The notes under the pieces were generated by a model that was not told where the DNA came from, made no database searches, and saw nothing but the letters and a program-made list of their open reading frames with translations. Shown in pieces: positions 1-9,360 of a stretch of 64,000 nucleotides of DNA (its first letter is position 1; each line of letters opens with the position of its first letter). Source of the stretch: Symsagittifera roscoffensis. Lineage: Eukaryota; Xenacoelomorpha; Acoela; Convolutidae. Both the position numbers and the translations under genes were made by a program. The stretch lies in contig NC_087067.1 in NCBI RefSeq assembly GCF_963678635.1, forward strand, positions 20,828,596 through 20,892,595, read 5' to 3'.

Positions 1-198
1 CAACTGTCAAGGTTTGGTTGCACTTTGTTTTTTTTTCAGCCTTTTTCAAGCGTCTGGATTTGACCAGAGTGTGATTTGAGACCTCGTGAAATCTGTTTTT
101 TTTTATTTGATCATTGGCAAAAATCTATGCGAATCATTGGGCATCTGCTGGGTTCCGAATGCACCAGGTCCTGGTTTCCAGAGGTTCCTCTTTTCTTG

Positions 199-459
199 TT
201 ATCTGGGGGCTGCACTCGGCCACATTTTGACTTTTTCGGCAACAACTGGAATTGCTTCAAAACCAACAACTGAGATTTTTGCTGGCTTGATGAGGTTTGC
301 GGTGCCTTGGGGCATGCCTATAGGCTTCACTGAGTCCAATTTATCCATACACCGGTACAGGAAACAATCAGAAACTGGATGCCAAATTTCGACACTGTGG
401 TCATGATCTGCTAAAAATAACTCTTTGTTTTCCTGCAATTCGTCGGGTATATCGCTCAT
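199..459 (-). pseudogene. BEL/Pao pol fragment, post-palm segment (unit 1)
   Basis: The reading SDIPDELQENKEL, then WHPVSDCFLYRC and LDSVKP, matches the segment following the RT catalytic box in BEL/Pao pol (the 'LG..W.P..D.F.....' region). After LDSVKP the expected 'ILGRVFDPLG' is not reached. The frame instead enters unrelated sequence starting IGMPQGTANL, found at the same place in the other units that keep this segment. The piece is a broken fragment of about 50 pol residues plus read-through. Confidence 0.65.
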
Positions 460-573
460 GACAAGCTTGCTGTTGAGAGATTACTTCCAAATGTGCATGC
501 AGGGTTTATCCAGAGCGTCCGTGAGACTCTGGCGCAATCTGATGTCTTGTTCCCCAGTATCTGCACCACCAAT

Positions 574-1110
574 TTACTCGTCCACGTAGAAGGACAAGGA
601 CTCACGAAATCCTAGCTTTGTCTGTTCATCTTCTGTTGTGCCGGCGATGTGTAACAAGACTCGTATGGCGTGATAGCTACTTGAAGCTATACCGTAGATG
701 GCACAGGTCATCGGGTACTTTTCAATTGAATCTTCTTCTTCTCTTGTCCAGTAGAGCTGATGTAGATTTCTGTCTTTAGGGAATAGTTTTATTTGCCTGT
801 ACATCTTGGTGATGTCACCAGATAGTGCAATTTTGTAGAATCGGAACCGGACAAGGTTGTGAAAGAGGTCTGGTCGTTTCTTGGGACCAACCAGTAGACA
901 ATCGTTCAACGACTTTCCATTCGAAATTGGAGCTGATCCTTTGAAACAGCTCTGCCTTTTGTTGTTGTTGAGTCCGACTTCCAAACTGCATGATGAGGCA
1001 TGATGAAGTATTTCTCGCCTGACAGAAATTGATCTGACACAGGTATTATCTCGGTACGGCCAGTGTCAATCATCTCTTGGAAGAAGTCGTTGTTTATCCT
1101 TCCATTAGAA
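574..1110 (-). pseudogene. BEL/Pao reverse transcriptase core (unit 1), broken
   Basis: Motifs seen: FKGSAPISNGKSLNDCLLVG (RT fingers, typical 'NGKSLNDLLLVGP'), LSGDITKMYRQI (motif A region with its aspartate), and CAIYGIASSSYHAIRVLL (motif B-like). The catalytic box that should read YVDD reads FYVDE and is followed at once by a stop codon. There is a frameshift near the upstream end around 960, where the parallel copy at 18,064 stays open. RT copies the element RNA into cDNA; this copy cannot be active. The same YVDE-stop occurs at 18,064, and the 22-kb copy has an extra stop beside it. Confidence 0.8.
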
Positions 1111-1189
1111 ATGAATTGCCGAAAAGCTTTGCGTGCTTAGTGACCAATATCGGGCAAGCATACATGGTTGATCTATTATATGTCATAGA

Positions 1190-1470
1190 TCCCCTGTGAT
1201 TTGCTGATTGCAATCTCACCGTAGCTTGTCCGTCTGGTTGAGATGTCTTAATTTGATCGAAATGTCGGATATACTAAAGTTCGCTGGATTAGTGTTGGGA
1301 TTGTGGAGACGGAGGAATATCTTCAATTTCCCAGAATCTGTCAAATTTGGTGGACTGGCTGTCAAGGAAGTTTATTCCATATCCTGACGAGTGTATTCGT
1401 GTTGTGACTGTGTGATCGGTATCAGCGACACCTGAGACTGTCCAGCCAAGGATTGTGTCAGTATTCGGCT
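1190..1470 (-). pseudogene. BEL/Pao protease-RT linker fragment (unit 1)
   Basis: On the minus strand the frame reads TILGWTVSGVADT, then FNRFWEIEDIPPSP. These match the 'LGW.ISG' end of the protease region and the 'LQRFWEIE..P' junction that precedes RT in BEL/Pao polyproteins. Several stops interrupt it. No catalytic residue is left in this piece. Confidence 0.65.
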
Positions 1471-1910
1471 TTTGTGAGCTTTCTTTTTATGGTTGAGAGC
1501 TTTATATAATCTATGAATTAAATATAACATGGTTCTGAGCTCAATTTAAAATTTAATATTTTGAGTGAAAATTTTGGAAAAATCCATATTTTTTTATCAA
1601 ACTTTTGCATCATTGTCTCAACATGAATCCAATTAAAATGCAATTTGGGCTTAATTTTAAGCTCTGCACAGAATGAAATAAGGATAATTTACAACTAGAT
1701 TAGATGCGACAAAACACTAACCAAAAGCTGAGATTTCTGCAATTTTTTTCCAAAAAATTTAATTTTTTCAAAGTTTCAGTAGATTTGAAACTATTATGAT
1801 CTTTACTGCTGGTATTCAGAACTATATATAACCTGGTTCTGAGCTATAATTAGGGTAAATTCTATCATATTTTAATAATTAGTTTGAAAATTAAGGAAAA
1901 ATTCATATAT

Positions 1911-1936
1911 GAGAGAGAGGGGGGGACACTTTATTG
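1911..1936 (-). terminator. 3' end and polyadenylation signal of the non-LTR element
   Basis: AATAAA reads on the minus strand at 1930-1935. It is followed within 20 nt by a G/A-rich run on the plus strand (CT-rich on the minus strand), where similarity to the BEL/Pao unit resumes. A microsatellite-like rather than poly-A 3' end fits CR1/L2-type elements. Confidence 0.55.
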
Positions 1937-2048
1937 TTTCAATATACTTATGCAGTTGCAGAACTGATTGTATAAGAATCTAGTGTACAATATTACGCAA
2001 TGGTTATATAACATAACAAGAAAAAACATAAATTACTACGAGGTTGAA

Positions 2049-3639
2049 TCAAATAATTGATTTAACAAAATAAATGTCCTTGGATACGGAAAGACTCTCC
2101 TTATTGGGTAACAGGGTGTCATCTTTTCCTTTGATGAAATTTTTAATCAGAGTTTTTGTCAATGTGTACGGCAATTTTCGATTAAACAAGGTTCGGATTA
2201 TTGTGTTAAGGTTCCTGATTGATGTAAATAAGAAAGACTTACGAAGGAAATCAGTTTTACATGTTAAAGGGAACAGTAATGTTCCAGTTCGATAGTTATA
2301 GCGGAATTCAGAATTTGGGAATCTTATATGCGTGAAAGCTGGGGCATCGTTTCGGCATAACCTGTGAAGGTAGTGTGCTGATCGGTACTCGATAATATTC
2401 CGAGCAGTAGGAATTTTGTGCTGTTTCCTTAGAAGTGTAACGGAATCTCGTTTGCTTATATTCATTATTATCCTGATTCCCCATTTTATTTGTTTTTCGA
2501 GTTTCTCAATATTATCTTGCGTACATCCGTTTAAGAGCATGCATGGATAGTGCAAATGGCTCAGTACAAGAGTATTTAACAGGAGAATTCTAGTACGCAG
2601 AGGGATTTCGTCACGGATGCATTTTATCGTTTGGATTACTGTAGCCATTTTTTGTAAAATTTTGTTAATTTCTTTGTCGAATGTTAAGCTTATGTCAAAA
2701 TTGACGCCGAGAAATTTAGCTGTCTCTGTTAAATTAACTTGATAGTTTCCAACTTTCAATGAAAGATTTTCAGTTAGTTTCTTTTTCGACGGTGCAGAAA
2801 ATACAATGAACTGAGTTTTGTCTACATTAATCATTAATCGATTTAAGTGAAAATACAAGAGAATTTTATTGAAATTGTTTTCAATGCTCTTTGTTGCTGT
2901 TTCGGGATCTGAATGAAAACTAAGCAGAGTCGTGTCGTCGGCATATTGTACTAACGTACATGATTTGTCTATTGTTTGTGGTAAGTCATTTACATACAAG
3001 TTGAACAGCAGTGGTCCTAGTACAGTACCTTGGGGAACACCTTGCTCTAATTTAAGCCAATCTGAGTGTTCGCCGTTTACTATTGTCAATTGCTGTCTGT
3101 TTTCTAGAAATGACTTAATAAGAGTTGTTGCTGACTGTTCAAAGCCAATGTGACTTAGTTTCCTTTCAAGGACTGAATGAGAGAGTGAATCAAATGCTTT
3201 AGATAAATCAAGAAATGCAGCCGCTGCTATGTTATTTTTTATCGAGATGGAATCTGATTTTTTCTGTTGTGTATAAAAGAGCATCATTAGTTGAATAACC
3301 TGGACGAAAGCCAAATTGTTTTGGATTTAGAATATTGGAATTTGCTAAGAATTCGTGAATTTGGGATGAAAAAATTTTTTCAAACAACTTCAATAGAGTG
3401 GGTGTAATAGAAATTGGACGATAATTTACTGGATCTGTCGAGTCGCCTTTTTTGAATATGGGAAAAACGTGTGCCTTTTTTAAGGTATATGGGAATAATA
3501 CGGATTTCGAGATGCATTCATTGATAATCATCGTAAGAATTGGGTTTACAGTATTAATGCTGTCTTTTAGAGCCCAAGCAGGGATTTTGCTTGGTCCTAA
3601 TGGCTTGTTTAAGGGAAGTAATAAAAATGCATCTTTCAT
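2049..3639 (-). pseudogene. Non-LTR ORF2, reverse transcriptase domain (one frameshift)
   Basis: The RT and C-terminal half of ORF2 lie in two frames. The first (3639-3232) carries FPIFKKGD, NYRPISITPTLLKLFEKI and FGFRPGYSTNDA, i.e. RT motifs 0-2. The second (from 3314, in use from about 3240) carries FLDLSKAFDSLSH (motif A aspartate), GVPQGTVLGPLLFNLYVNDL (motif B) and QYADDTTLL (catalytic YADD, residues 124-127 of that frame), then about 290 residues typical of the CR1/Jockey C-terminus. The switch is one base near an A run at 3233-3240. The catalytic aspartates are intact, so decay is recent, but the copy cannot make a complete protein. An in-frame TAA at 3640-3642 separates it from the endonuclease part. 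Confidence 0.88.
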
Positions 3640-5281
3640 TTATTTGTGAGTTATGAACCTGAATTGAAAGTGCCTATTTGTTTTGCTGTGTACACTGTAC
3701 TCAGTTGGTACATCTATGAGAGGATCTGCGTTTTTGTATTCTCCTAATGTTGAGAACCTGTAGTTAAGGAAATTTGCTTTCTTCTTATTTTCAATTATAG
3801 TGTCGCCAAACGAATTCCGTAGATCACCTATTTGCGTTGACTGTTTCATGGTGTTCCTGATAGAGTTTATGAAATTCCATTGTTTTTTTGGACAGTCAAG
3901 CATTTTGAATTGAGCTGTTTTCTCTTTCTTGTATAAATGTTTTAGATGGTTGTTGTATTTATTTCTTATTCGTTTATAGTTTTCAAAATTGGCATCTGTT
4001 CTTGATAATTGATATGCCTTTAGAGGATTTTCTTTTTCCTGTTTTAAAGGTCTATTGACTGAGTTAAGTACTTTACCAGACAGCTGTAGCTGCGGTTTAT
4101 TTCGGATATACTTCTGCTCTAGTGGTGCGTGAGCGTTTAGGGCATGCGAGAAACTATCTTCAAATTTTATTAACATTTTAGAGATATCGTTTTCTTGGTA
4201 GACGAGAAACCATGGACTCTGTTTAAGTTCCTCGCAGAACCTATTTTTACAATAATTGGTTTTGTTGAAGCGAAAAGTTCGAATTGGAATGGCTTTTTCG
4301 AATCGTTTTAGTTTGCTAATACACATTGTTATTAAATGGTCCGTGTTTATAGGTGGTTCTGCTACAATAGTTTCTTTACAAAGAGATTTGGTTGCTATAA
4401 TGTTATCTAAAATGGATTGGCTGTTTTTAGAGTTGTATGTCGGTATCGACTTATTGGTTATTGACAAATTGTATGGTTTAATAGAATCGCTGAGAAAATT
4501 AGCTTCATGTTTATTCAAGTAGTTAATATTGAAATCTCCCAAAATCGTAACATCTCGCTCTTCGGAGGCAGCGTAATCGATACCCTTTAGTGTATCTTCT
4601 ATAAAAATTTCCTTGAATTGTTTGTGTGGATTGTAGGCAATAGCAATTATGTCTTTTTGATTTTTTTGAGATGATTGGGCTATATTCCACCCAGAGTCCT
4701 TCAAAATGGGAGGGACGTAGATAATTTAAATCTTCTCGAATCTTAGGGTTAAATTTTTTCGGAATAATAAGAGTACCACCACCTGCGTGTTGACCAGTGC
4801 ATTTTTTGTTACGGTCGCATCTAAAAATTTCATGGGTTGTTTTGCAGAATGAATAAGTTTGATGATCGCATGTTTCGTCAAGCCAGGTTTCCGTAAGATC
4901 GATAATTGTGTTTGAGTCAACTATTTCTGACAAGAAACGCATTTCCATGTGTTTGTTCTTTATGCTTCTACAAATTAGAGTTATATATTTGAGGAGGTTG
5001 TGGTGTTCCTTTGCTTTGTTTGCCAGGATTTCATATGAAAGTGCGGGACCTGGATTGACTTCGATTTCCCCACATTGAAGAAGCAGGATTTCCAATATTC
5101 CAATCTGAAAGGTTAATATCACAACTGCGCAATAGATGCCAGCTGTGAATCTAAAGTGGCGGTTAGACGTCATGTTTCTAGTTTTGAGTAGTGCGGTGCT
5201 GTTGGGTTCATTGTACTTAATGGGAATGCTAGTTAAAAGGGAGAAGATAAGGAGAGTCTTTAAAAGCCATTGGCTAAACAT
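3640..5281 (-). pseudogene. Non-LTR ORF2, 2A-like leader and AP-endonuclease domain (one frameshift)
   Basis: Frame one (5281-4523) starts with two hydrophobic stretches, then GEIEVNPGP at residues 71-79, then endonuclease motifs: ICRSIKNK (usual 'N.RS..NK', with the expected Asn replaced by Ile), LTETWLD (catalytic Glu131) and an 'R.DR......GGG.LI' block. Near 4650, at a T run, the frame shifts to 4704-3640, which carries ILGDFNINYL (Asp57, Asn59), SILDNIIA and TDHLIT (Asp122, His123). This is the APE-type endonuclease that nicks the target site for target-primed reverse transcription. The frame then ends at TAA 3640-3642 and reopens as RT. ORF2 starts 47 nt after ORF1 ends, in another frame. 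Confidence 0.85.
5045..5071 (-). other. 2A-like ribosome-skipping motif at the ORF2 N-terminus
   Basis: Encodes GEIEVNPGP, preceded by LLLQC. The family consensus is D-x-E-x-N-P-G-P; here Glu stands at the first Asp position while E, N, P, G, P are kept. 2A-like motifs near the ORF2 start are known in CR1/L2-type elements of marine invertebrates. Activity of this variant is uncertain. Confidence 0.6.
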
Positions 5282-5328
5282 AAGTTTGATAGATCCAGAT
5301 CATTGGGTAATAGACTACTAAAACAGCA

Positions 5329-6306
5329 TTAGTATGGATAGTATCTATTATGGCGTAAGTCATAATTACTACGATTGGTATTCATATAATTGTAGGTTTG
5401 ATTGTTGCTGAAACCATGGCTCGCAAGACTCTTTGGGTGCTCGGGGCCCCACGAGACTTGGCTTGAACCAGGTTTCATACGATTCCTCTGAGGGTGCGCT
5501 GGGCCCCTAGAGTTGGAAGTATTCGGAGAAACAACTCGAGGTGATAAGCTGGATAATGGTAGCACCTTTTCCATGATTGCATTTTTTAAAGTACTAACAG
5601 AACGCATCAAATGTACTTCATCAAAGAAGATTGACTGATAGTCGTTTATGCTGACAATTTTATCGTATATAGGAACAATTTGATACTTTTTTTTTTTAAA
5701 TTTATGAGCATTAAGGCTGTTGAATTCAGTTATACGTTTACCACTTACAGAATCGGGTCCCGATTTCACAGGCGGGACTTGGCATATATTGATTATTGTA
5801 GGTGAAAACTTTGTCTCAATTTCACTAGTGGTGGCGCAAAAAGTTTCAAATATATCATCTACAGGTTTGTGTAGTTCCCTTGTGAGTGAATTGGTGCCGT
5901 CCTGGAAGGTTACTGATTTCAGCTCAGTATCGTCGTACTTTTTCACAACTGATTGTTTCTCGCTGCAAAATGACCCGCGGTAAGAATGAACGGCCACGTC
6001 TTTGGGCAGCTCCTTCGTGTCAAACTCCGCTAAAAAACTCGAACCAATAATCAAGTTTTGAGTATCAGTGGGGATTACTTTGGCAGCAAAATCAATAGGT
6101 GCTCTGAGTCCTTTTGCGTTTTGATTACTGTTTGGAGGATTACTGGATGTTGCTAGTACATTGACAAGGTTATATATTTGAACGTAGTACTTATCTTTTT
6201 GTTCGGGATTGAGTTTCGTGAAGTCGTCGGGTAGCATCAGAAGCATTGGTGTTGACATTGTGTGAAGCCAGGAAAATGCCAGGAATAATGGTGCTGTTGG
6301 TGTCAA
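5329..6306 (-). CDS. Non-LTR ORF1 protein with SGNH-hydrolase (esterase-like) domain
   Basis: An intact 325-residue frame. Residues about 84-235 fit the SGNH/GDSL hydrolase blocks: IIGSSFL (block I, nucleophile Ser90; GDS has become GSS), SYRGSF (block II, Gly111), QDGTNSL (block III, Asn139; the usual 'GTND' lacks its Asp) and FFDEVHLM (block V, Asp229 and His232). All expected catalytic and oxyanion residues are therefore present. The C-terminal 75 residues are rich in Arg, Asn, Ser and Tyr and could bind RNA. Esterase-type ORF1 proteins occur in CR1/L2 elements, with a proposed role in RNP assembly or membrane contact. It is the only long intact frame of this element. The start at 6306 is the first Met; Met17 or Met21 are alternatives. 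Confidence 0.8.
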   Translation of the reverse strand: MTPTAPLFLAFSWLHTMSTPMLLMLPDDFTKLNPEQKDKYYVQIYNLVNVLATSSNPPNSNQNAKGLRAPIDFAAKVIPTDTQNLIIGSSFLAEFDTKELPKDVAVHSYRGSFCSEKQSVVKKYDDTELKSVTFQDGTNSLTRELHKPVDDIFETFCATTSEIETKFSPTIINICQVPPVKSGPDSVSGKRITEFNSLNAHKFKKKKYQIVPIYDKIVSINDYQSIFFDEVHLMRSVSTLKNAIMEKVLPLSSLSPRVVSPNTSNSRGPAHPQRNRMKPGSSQVSWGPEHPKSLASHGFSNNQTYNYMNTNRSNYDLRHNRYYPY

Positions 6307-6385
6307 GGATAATATGCTGAAGTTAGTAGTCAGTGCCCAAAGAATGGCAACTAGTGTTTCATCACTCTCTATTTAATAAGTTTAT

Positions 6386-6420
6386 CACAACAATTAGGCT
6401 GAGGGCACAACAATTAGGCT
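6386..6420 (+). repeat. Direct repeat at the 5' end of the non-LTR element
   Basis: The 15-mer CACAACAATTAGGCT occurs at 6386-6400 and 6406-6420, separated by GAGGG. The second copy abuts the junction with BEL/Pao unit sequence. It may be a 5' promoter subrepeat or a junction duplication from integration. Confidence 0.7.
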
Positions 6421-7455
6421 ATATCTTTTTTTTCTTCAAAGTTTTGTATCATTGTCTCAACATGATTCCAATTAAAATACAACTTGAACTTAATTTTAAG
6501 CTCTGCACGTAATATAACGATGAAACTTTACAATAAGATCAGATACGTCAACAAATTAACCAAAACCTGAGATTTCCGCAACCTTTTCCAAAAAACCAAA
6601 ATTTTTGCAATTATTTTTCCAAAAACCTTGGTTTTTTTTCGAATTTTGAGTCAATTTCAGCATATTTTCAGGTAGATGTTTAAAAAAAAAGAGTATATAG
6701 AAAATTAGATTGAATTATAACAAATCTTATCTGTTTTTGAAATATTTGAAAAGTGTTTGATTCAAAATCCAATTTTTTGTCCAAAAATTCTTAGCGCTAA
6801 CTTACCATGAACAAAAACACTAATTACATAACCTTCAATCCAAAAACTACACGCAATTAATCAGTGATATTTACAAACTAGATAACACGCGCCGAGATTT
6901 TTGCAAAAAAAACTAGACATTTTCACACAAAATCCAAAGAATTTCGATTTTCTTACCATTCCCTCACCATAAAACCTTACCATTGGTATTCCCTATCCTT
7001 TTTTTTTGTTTTAGTTTAATTTAGGTGACCAAAAGATGCTGAGTGGAATCCGTTTTGTGTTTTCTATGCATTGAACAATTTCTGGTGAAATTCTTGATGT
7101 TTTTTGTCCGGAAATTTCTTGGTCATGGTTGAAACGCGTCCTTGTCCTTTTTGGGGAGTTGATTTTTAAATTTTTCACTTTGAAAGTTTCTGTCGAAATT
7201 GACCACATTATGGCTCCTGTAACACCGGCTTGATTTTTGCAAAAATGGTTTTGTATGAGGCATCTAGATGATTCCTGACACTGGGACAAGCCTTTGAAGT
7301 GTGCTGATAGCCGGTTTGCTCTCAATTTTTGATTTTTTTGGTCAAAAAAACTATGTCCAAAAATGGCCATTTTTTGGTTAAATTGACCTCAAAAGATGAA
7401 AAAATTTTTTGACTCAGTTTCATGTATGGTCGCGTTGAAGCAATCATAGTAAATG
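6421..7455 (-). repeat. BEL/Pao unit 1, portion right of the non-LTR insertion
   Basis: AT-rich non-coding sequence with many T/A runs and TTTTTGCAA-type motifs, matching 9450-10,270 of unit 3 closely. From about 7011 to 7370 the minus strand is open for 119 residues; related sequence recurs at 10,076-10,273 and near 21,020-21,330. I do not recognise a domain in it. It lies in the DNA that separates the LDSVKP segment from the FDALGLL segment of BEL/Pao pol, so it may be part of a foreign insertion rather than a gene. Confidence 0.5.
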
Positions 7456-9360
7456 CAACTGTCAAGGTTTGGTTGCGTTTTGTTTTCTTTTTCAGCCTTT
7501 TTCAAGCGTCCGGATTTGACCAGAGTGTGATTTGGGACCTCGTGAAATCTGTTTTTATTTAATTTGATCATTGGCAAAAATCTCTGCGAATCATTGGAAA
7601 TCTGCTGGAGTTCGAATGCTTCAGGTCCTGGTTTCCAGAGGTTCCTCTTTCCTTGTCATCTGGGGGGCCGCTCTCGGCCCAATTTTTGACTTTTTCGGCA
7701 ACATTGGAATTGCTTCAAAATAAGCACTCGAGACTTTTACTGGCTTGATGAGGTTCACAGTGCCTTGGGGCATGCCTATAGGCTTCACTGAGTCCAATTT
7801 ATCCATACACCGGTACTGGAAACAATCAGAAACTGGATGCCAAGTTTTGACGCTGTGGTCATTTTCTGCTAAAACTAACTCCTTGTTTTCCTGCAAATTG
7901 TCGGGTATATCGCTCATGACAAGCTTGCTGTTGAGAGATTACTTCCAAAATACTTCTTGATTTTGTCATAGAACCCCTCTGATTTGTTGATTGCAACCTC
8001 ACCGTAGCTTGTCAGTCTGGTTCATGTGTCTTAATTTGATCGAAATGTCGGATACACTCGAGTTCGTTGGATTAGTGTTGGGATTCTGGAGACGGAGGAA
8101 TATCTTCAACTTCCCAGAATCTGTTAAATGTGGTGGAGTGGCTGTCAAAAAAGTTTAATCCATATCATGGCGAGTGTATTCGTGTTGTGACTGTGTGGTC
8201 GGTATCAGCGACACCTGAGACTGTCCAGCCAAGGATCGTGTCGGTTTTCAGCTATTGTGAGCTTTCTTTTTAGTGCTGAGAGCTTTATAATCTCTGACTT
8301 AAATATAACTTGGTTCTGAGCTCAATTTAAAATTTAATATTTTGAGTGAAAATTGTGGAAAAATTTTGTATCATTGTCTCAACATGAGTCCAATTAAAAT
8401 ACAATTTGGGCTTTATTCTCAATTCTGCACAGAATGAATCAAGGACCCTTTACAACTAGATTAGATCTGATGCGACAAAGCACTAACCAAAAGCTGAGAT
8501 TTTTGCAATTTTTTCCAAAAACTTGAAATTTTTGCATTTTTTTCTCCAAAAACCGTGTTTTTTTTCGACGTTTTAGTAGGTTTCAGCATATTTTCAGGTA
8601 GATGTTTAAAAAAAAAGAGTATATAGAAAATTAGATTGAATTATAACAAATCTTATCTGTTTTTGAAATATTTGAAAAGTGTTTGATTCAAAATCCAATT
8701 TTTTGTCCAAAAATTCTTAGCGCTAACTTACCATGAACAAAAACACTAAATTCATAACGTTCAATTCACAAACTACACGCAATTAACCAGAGATATTTAC
8801 AAACTAGATAACACGCGCCGAGATTTTTGCAAAAAAGTAGACATTTCTTTACAAAATCCAAAGAATTTCGATATTCTTAAAATTCTCTCACCATAAAACC
8901 TTACCATTGGTGTTCTTTATCCTAATATATTGTAGTCTATACCCAATGTTAAAACATAGCTTGGTGACCGGATGTTCTATTCACTATCTTAAAACATGGG
9001 GGTCACCACGGACACCCCCCCCCCCCCACTTAACCTCCAACATCTTCTTATAATGTGGATTCCTGCATCTGAAGTTGTTCTGGCATAGATAACTACTCCA
9101 TAAGCCATCTCGGATTCATCGCAGAAGAGATGAAGATAGACTTGCTGAAAGCTGTCCTTGGCCAAGTAACGAGGTTCTAGCGGGGAAGACAAAAGTTTTA
9201 AGCTATCCATCCAGTGTTGGAAATTGTTCGCTATAAGTGCCCCAACATGGTCATCCCATTCCAAATCCCCCTCGGATTGGTTAAATTGGGCACAAAAGAT
9301 AAAAAACTCATTTTAGACTCATTTTCATGTGTAGTCGCGTTGAAGCAATCTTGATAAATG
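7456..9360 (-). repeat. BEL/Pao unit 2 (1,905 bp, RT-deleted)
   Basis: Minus-strand fragments: post-palm SDIPDNLQENKEL / WHPVSDCFQYRC (7621-7917), protease-RT linker (about 7985-8250) and RNase H-side fragment EWDDHVGALI / VYLHLFCDESEMAYGVVIYA (about 9030-9264). The RT core is absent between the linker and the post-palm piece. AT-rich DNA fills 8260-8990, followed by a 13-C run (9015-9027). The frame after VSSAYFEAI carries 'ATTGG ... AAGCACTCG' variants shared only with 19,200 onward, linking these two units. Confidence 0.7.

Larger units (their letters stand above)
1..1910 (-). repeat. BEL/Pao unit 1, portion left of the non-LTR insertion
   Basis: Carries three pol fragments (listed separately), then AT-rich non-coding DNA from about 1500. 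The AT-rich part matches the equivalent part of the other units and is interrupted at 1910 by the non-LTR element; it resumes at 6421. Unlike units 2-6 this unit keeps the RT core. Confidence 0.75.
1911..6420 (-). mobile_element. CR1/L2-like (APE-type) non-LTR retrotransposon inserted in BEL/Pao unit 1
   Basis: Layout on the minus strand: 5' end near 6420, ORF1 with an SGNH-esterase domain (6306-5329), ORF2 with a 2A-like motif, AP-endonuclease and RT (5281-2049), a short 3' UTR with AATAAA (1930-1935), and a 3' end in a GA/CT-rich run next to 1911. Unit 3 has the uninterrupted site: its sequence runs through AAAAATTCATATACATC near 9475, matching ATTCATATAT before 1911 and ATATCTTTTT from 6421. 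A 4-5 bp target duplication (ATAT) is compatible. It looks nearly full length, and it entered after the BEL/Pao unit existed. Clade is inferred from domain architecture. Confidence 0.88.
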
